Origin: Pseudomonas koreensis
Lineage (GTDB): Bacteria > Pseudomonadota > Gammaproteobacteria > Pseudomonadales > Pseudomonadaceae
Assembly: GCF_024169245.1 (NCBI RefSeq)
Contig: NZ_JALJWP010000001.1
Span: forward strand, 3,783,501-3,847,500
Direction of reading: 5' to 3'
DNA length: 64,000 nucleotides
Positions 60,737 through 64,000 of the stretch are shown piece by piece. Made by a program: the position numbers and the translations under genes. Position 1 is the stretch's first letter. The number at the start of each line of letters is the position of its first letter. The notes under the pieces were generated by a model. That model had not been told where the DNA came from, searched no databases, and was given only the letters and a program-made list of their open reading frames with translations.

Positions 60737-61720
60737 TCAACGCCTGGCTTTCAACTCCGCCGGGCTGACGCCGTAAGCGCTCTGGAAATACTGACAAAAG
60801 CGCCCGACATTGCTGAAGCCAAAACGTAGCGCCACTTCTGTCACCGACCCCGCATGCCCCCGCGCCAAGGCCTCATAAGCACGCTGCAAACGCACCTGAC
60901 GCTGATACGCCACAATCGACATCCCGACAAAACGCCGAAAACCTTCCTGCAACGCGCGCTGACTGACGTGACTCAACCGCGCCAGATCCACGCCACTGGC
61001 CAACTGCTGCGGATGCGCCTGGATAAACTCCATTGCCAACTTCACATGCCGCGGCGCCACACACGGCGCGGGCCGGCGCAGCGCCTCGGTGAAATTGTGC
61101 GGCCACGCCTCCAGCACCGCATCGATCAACATCTCGCGCAAACGCGACGGCATCAGCGTGCCGCTGTTGATCAGCGCATCGAATTCATTGCCCGTCGCCA
61201 GATCAATCAATGCCTTGAGGCCATGAAATGCGGGCGTATTCAGATCCACGCTCGGCTCAAACACGATCTTGTGCACGATCGGGTTCTCCAGCAACGCCGA
61301 CAAACGCTCGGTGAGCTGCTGACGATTGATCGAAATGCCGTGATGCGCGTGATCATCGACAAACCGCATCGAACGGATATCCGCCTTGTCGATCGCCAGA
61401 CCAACGTGCGACATGCCGATGGATTCGGTGCCGTGGTTGAAAACGATCTTGCCGGCGGTGGGGATGACGAAGGTGATTTCGTTCTGCGGATCGGGGAGGG
61501 TGACGCTGAAATCGCCGTGGTAATGCATGCGTCGAAAACTCACCCCGTCGTGCCGCCCGTAGACCCCGCCGATGATGATGTTGGACGGCGGTGGTGGGGT
61601 GTCGGCGTAGCGATTGCCGAAGAGCCTGGAGAAAAGCGCGCCGAAGTCGGAGGAGGTGAGATTGTCGGAGCGCAGGATGATTGTTTGCCGGGTTGTGGAT
61701 GCGGTGGCGATTGGCGGCAT
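60737..61720 (-). CDS. AraC-family transcriptional regulator (AraC-binding-like sensor)
   Basis: A 327-residue protein with an N-terminal cupin-like sensor (residues about 30-190) and C-terminal AraC helix-turn-helix pair: GVDLARLSHVSQRALQEGFR, then VTEVALRFGFSNVGRFCQYF and YGVSPAELKARR. It resembles FeaR/NimR-like regulators. The only adjacent plus-strand genes are the FecI/FecR pair, which look iron-regulated, so the target is not clear. The gap to the FecI gene is about 170 bp. Confidence 0.85.
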   Translation of the reverse strand: MPPIATASTTRQTIILRSDNLTSSDFGALFSRLFGNRYADTPPPPSNIIIGGVYGRHDGVSFRRMHYHGDFSVTLPDPQNEITFVIPTAGKIVFNHGTESIGMSHVGLAIDKADIRSMRFVDDHAHHGISINRQQLTERLSALLENPIVHKIVFEPSVDLNTPAFHGLKALIDLATGNEFDALINSGTLMPSRLREMLIDAVLEAWPHNFTEALRRPAPCVAPRHVKLAMEFIQAHPQQLASGVDLARLSHVSQRALQEGFRRFVGMSIVAYQRQVRLQRAYEALARGHAGSVTEVALRFGFSNVGRFCQYFQSAYGVSPAELKARR

Positions 61721-61856
61721 GTTGGAATGCGGGCTCTTGAGTCAACGGTAGAGATCGGTAGAGCCTAGGGGGCAGGCGTGACGGTTGAGTGACAAGACCG
61801 AGAGCATGATTTGCGTTCGGCGAAGCCACGTATTTACCTGAGACCTGTCGCATGAG

Positions 61857-61875
61857 TAGAATGCGATTCATTATC
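61857..61875 (+). promoter_or_regulatory. Putative Fur box before the FecI-type sigma gene
   Basis: TAGAATGCGATTCATTATC matches the 19-bp Fur consensus GATAATGATAATCATTATC at 14 positions. It lies 19 bp before the preferred sigma-factor start, so Fur-iron would repress the gene when iron is plentiful. Its position also argues against the earlier ATG at 61852 as the start. Confidence 0.7.
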
Positions 61876-61893
61876 AATCATGTATGTCCCGGG

Positions 61894-62415
61894 ATGCCGA
61901 TGCGTAGCGACGAAACACTAGGTACCGCAGATCCAGGGCTGCTCTATCGCACCCACTACTCGTGGTTACAGGGCTGGCTGATTCGGCGCATTGGATGTCG
62001 CGATAACGCCGCAGATCTGGCGCAGGACACCTTTGTACGAGTGCTCAAGGCCCGTCAGTCCAGCCCCTTGCGCGAACCACGCGCCTATTTGAGCAGCATT
62101 GCCCGCGGACTGATGATTGATCAGTATCGTCGTCGCGAACTCGAACGTGCCTATCTGGAAAGCATCACGTTGCTGCCTCAACACGAGGTTCCCTCGGAAG
62201 AGAGCCGGCTGATGATTCTTGATGCGCTCGAGCGCATAGACCGCATGCTCGACATGCTCAAACCAAGAGTTCGTCAGGCGTTTTTATTTGCCCGGCTCGA
62301 CGGTCTGACCTGCGCACAAATAGCCGAAAAACTCGGTGTTTCCCGCGCGACGGTGGAACGCGACCTGGCCACGGCCCTGCAACACTGTTATCGCTTGCGT
62401 TATGTCGAGTCGTGA
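61894..62415 (+). CDS. FecI-type ECF sigma factor
   Basis: A 173-residue ECF sigma factor from the preferred ATG at 61894 (61900 is also possible). Region 2 includes NAADLAQDTFVRVLKARQS and PRAYLSSIARGLMIDQYRR; region 4 has FLFARLDGLTCAQIAEKLGV then SRATVERDLATAL. Both sigma regions are intact, unlike the sigma-like protein at 45748. The gene follows a Fur box and overlaps FecR by 14 bp. With the receptor at 63501 it forms a FecI-FecR-FecA signalling set that turns on siderophore uptake when the matching ligand is present. Confidence 0.9.
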   Translation: MPMRSDETLGTADPGLLYRTHYSWLQGWLIRRIGCRDNAADLAQDTFVRVLKARQSSPLREPRAYLSSIARGLMIDQYRRRELERAYLESITLLPQHEVPSEESRLMILDALERIDRMLDMLKPRVRQAFLFARLDGLTCAQIAEKLGVSRATVERDLATALQHCYRLRYVES

Positions 62416-63382
62416 GCCGCAGGCGCTGGATCCGGCCATTGTCGAGCAGGCGATCCAATGGCTGGTGCGCCTGCGCTTCAATCAAGCCGATGAACAGACA
62501 CAGCGCACTTTTGAGCACTGGCTCCAGCAACGTCCCGAGCATGTTTTGGCGTGGCAGCGTGTGGAAACGCTTGGAGATGAATTCGCAGGCGTACCCACTC
62601 AACTGGCCCGACAAACGCTTGAAGGCAGCAACCATGGAATGCGCCGGCGGGAAAGCCTGAAGCTCCTGGGCATATTGGCGACTGTCGGCGCGGCAGCCTG
62701 GCTCGGCCGGGACTACACGCCCGTACCCGCGATGCTTGCGCAACAGCGTAGCGGCACCGGCGAACGACGACGCTTCCAGCTCGATGATGGCAGCCTTGTC
62801 CAGCTCAATAGCGATAGCGCCGTCGACAGCGATTTCGACGCCCAGCGACGCCTGATCATCCTGCGCCGAGGTGAAATCATCGTGAATGTCGGCGCGGATC
62901 AACACTCGCCTCAAGCGCGACCGTTCTGGGTGCAATCCCGAGACGGCATCATGCGCGCCCATGGTTCGCGTTTTCTGGTACGCGAGCGTGACGATGGCAC
63001 GCTGGTCGCGGCTCAGCAGGGATCAGTCACGGTTTTCCCCGGCTCCGGTCAAACCTCTGCGAGTGGCAGCGCCCAGCCGGGCAATCCTCTGTTGTTCACC
63101 TCGAATGGCGCCCGAACGTTCAGGGACAACGGCCTTGATCTATGGGCTTGGGGTGACGGGGTGATCAGTGCGAACCATATGCGCCTTGGTGACTTCATCG
63201 CGGAGTTGTCGCGCTATCGTCCCGGGGTATTGCGCTGCGCCGAAGAGGTCGCTGATCGTCGCGTTTCCGGCACCTTCCAGCTCGCTGACAACGATCAGGT
63301 CCTGGCATTGATCGCGCAATCACTGCGCTTGCACGTTGATTACCGAACCCGTTATTGGGTGACCCTGACCGCTGCGACCTGA
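62402..63382 (+). CDS. FecR-type anti-sigma/signal transducer
   Basis: A 326-residue FecR protein. Its N-terminal DUF4880-like cytosolic part (DPAIVEQAIQWLVRLRFNQA) binds the sigma factor, a single helix lies at about residues 88-101 after RRRESLKLLG, and the periplasmic FecR domain has RRRFQLDDGSLVQLNSDSA and RRLIILRRGEIIVNV. The arginine pair before the helix looks Tat-like. It overlaps the sigma gene by 14 bp. In the known system the receptor's N-terminal domain contacts this protein across the periplasm to release the sigma factor. Confidence 0.9.
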   Translation: MSSREPQALDPAIVEQAIQWLVRLRFNQADEQTQRTFEHWLQQRPEHVLAWQRVETLGDEFAGVPTQLARQTLEGSNHGMRRRESLKLLGILATVGAAAWLGRDYTPVPAMLAQQRSGTGERRRFQLDDGSLVQLNSDSAVDSDFDAQRRLIILRRGEIIVNVGADQHSPQARPFWVQSRDGIMRAHGSRFLVRERDDGTLVAAQQGSVTVFPGSGQTSASGSAQPGNPLLFTSNGARTFRDNGLDLWAWGDGVISANHMRLGDFIAELSRYRPGVLRCAEEVADRRVSGTFQLADNDQVLALIAQSLRLHVDYRTRYWVTLTAAT

Positions 63383-63413
63383 GTCCATCAGGATGTTGCG
63401 TGACGTGAAAAAT

Positions 63414-63432
63414 AATGAGGTGGTTTCTCATT
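63414..63432. promoter_or_regulatory. Inverted repeat between fecR-type and receptor genes
   Basis: AATGAG-N7-CTCATT lies 69 bp before the receptor ATG, in the stretch where a FecI-type promoter is expected. A GTGAAAAA run just upstream (63406-63413) and CTCGTTC just after (63433-63439) resemble ECF -35/-10 elements. The role is uncertain; it may be a promoter part, RNA hairpin or operator. Confidence 0.4.
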
Positions 63433-63500
63433 CTCGTTCGACCTCTAAGGAAGGCCGGAATACAGGCCAGTCTGCCGATGTCCTTTCTTGGAGCGAGAAA

Positions 63501-64000
63501 ATGAGTTCGTCCCCGGTTTCACAGCGCCATCCATTGAATCGTGCCATGCACGCTGCGATTTTGGGTTTGATCGTGAGCAGCTACGCATTGCCATCGCTGG
63601 CGCAAACCTCGAGCGCTGACCACAGCAATCAGGTCAGGCAGTGGAACATCGCAGCCGGCCCGCTGGCGCCGGCGCTCGACCGCTTTGCGCGAGAGGCCGG
63701 GATCAGTCTTTCCTTCGACGCGCCGAGTGTTGCGAACCGCAACACTGCTGGCGTGAGTGGCACGCTCGAGACTTCGACAGCGCTGTCATCGTTGCTGCAG
63801 GGGAGCGAATTGCAGATCGAACAGCAAGGCCCGAATGCTTATCTGCTGGTCCCTCAAGCGAAGACCGCCGGCCCGCTGGAACTCGATGCAACAGATGTCG
63901 AGGATTATCGCCTCGCACCCCTCATCATCAATGCCAAGGTCAGGGTCAGTGCCGACGACGACACCAACTCGGTGGTGGCCAAGGAGCTCTGGGTTGGCGG
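63501..64000 (+). CDS. TonB-dependent siderophore receptor, FecA/FpvA-like, N-terminal part (3' end outside window)
   Basis: The frame opens at the ATG at 63501 and has no stop before the window end; 166 residues are visible. The first 35 residues (MSSSPVSQRHPLNRAMHAAI, then LGLIVSSYALPSLAQ) include a signal peptide. Residues about 45-118 form an STN domain: RQWNIAAGPLAPALDRFARE, AGISLSFDAPSV, LSSLLQGSELQI. STN domains mark receptors that signal to FecR-type transducers, which fits the upstream FecI/FecR genes. The TonB box and plug start should follow past DATDVEDYR. GGAG lies nine bases before the ATG. Ligand cannot be told from this part. Confidence 0.9.
   Translation, partial: MSSSPVSQRHPLNRAMHAAILGLIVSSYALPSLAQTSSADHSNQVRQWNIAAGPLAPALDRFAREAGISLSFDAPSVANRNTAGVSGTLETSTALSSLLQGSELQIEQQGPNAYLLVPQAKTAGPLELDATDVEDYRLAPLIINAKVRVSADDDTNSVVAKELWVG

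Noticed and set aside
63703..63918. A 71-aa minus-strand open frame near the end
   Set aside because: It is antisense to the STN domain of the receptor gene, which has a signal peptide and recognisable domain.
1..64000. tRNA, rRNA, integrase, transposase or prophage genes
   Set aside because: None could be supported from the sequence on either strand.

Overview
The window looks like a chromosomal segment of a fluorescens-group Pseudomonas. The inference rests on high GC coding DNA, many LysR/AraC regulators each beside one transporter or oxidoreductase, a xylose operon of the xylR / xylA-xylF-xylG-xylH type, a FecI-FecR-TonB receptor trio, and dispersed Pseudomonas-type REP palindromes. No rRNA, tRNA, CRISPR array, integrase, transposase or phage gene was seen. 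About 60 protein genes are supported, including one 46-codon gene and two genes cut by the window edges.

Layout. 1-445: 3' end of an autotransporter-type outer-membrane barrel gene. 505-4595: saccharopine-dehydrogenase-like protein with a DUF2269 membrane protein, a DCC-family protein, and an AraC regulator divergent from an SDR. 4845-8398: probable D-tartrate module (LysR regulator, tarD-like dehydratase, DctA-type carrier). 8541-10281: MarR/OhrR-like repressor with its own palindrome, an F420-reductase-like protein and a small P-loop kinase. 10385-17220: xylose uptake and isomerisation, without a xylulokinase. 17234-23182: MFS/LysR pair, SDR, GNAT, AraC/SDR pair and a tiny exported repeat protein. 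23391-26250: type II dehydroquinase homologue with an MFS carrier and LysR regulator. 26263-28346: LysR/MDR reductase pair.

28591-43651: signalling and catabolic block. It has a 961-aa winged-helix/NB-ARC/TPR regulator, a soluble multi-PAS histidine kinase with two response regulators, an MDR reductase, an MFS carrier, two exported alpha/beta hydrolases (one epoxide-hydrolase-like), a cytochrome P460, a creatininase-fold protein and an aldehyde dehydrogenase. A 14-bp imperfect palindrome occurs both upstream of the kinase and between the MFS and hydrolase genes, a plausible link between sensor and pathway.

43717-47664: peroxide-defence genes (haem catalase, Ohr) plus a region-2-only sigma-like protein, an alpha/beta hydrolase and TspO. 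47827-53964: small unknown protein, CorA-like transporter, RimK-like ATP-grasp protein divergent from a GNAT-C39 peptidase fusion (a candidate peptide-ligase/peptidase system), a diguanylate cyclase and a minimal HhH protein. 54004-55394: manganese catalase operon with two small genes. 55677-60644: SAM methyltransferase, an autotransporter carrying a tyrosine-phosphatase-like passenger, and an MscS channel. 60737-64000: AraC regulator, then a Fur-box-preceded FecI/FecR pair and the start of a TonB-dependent receptor.

The best candidates for undescribed biology are the RimK-like/GNAT-C39 locus, the autotransported phosphatase, the sensor-linked hydrolase cluster, the dehydroquinase homologue with changed substrate-loop residues, and the small exported repeat protein.
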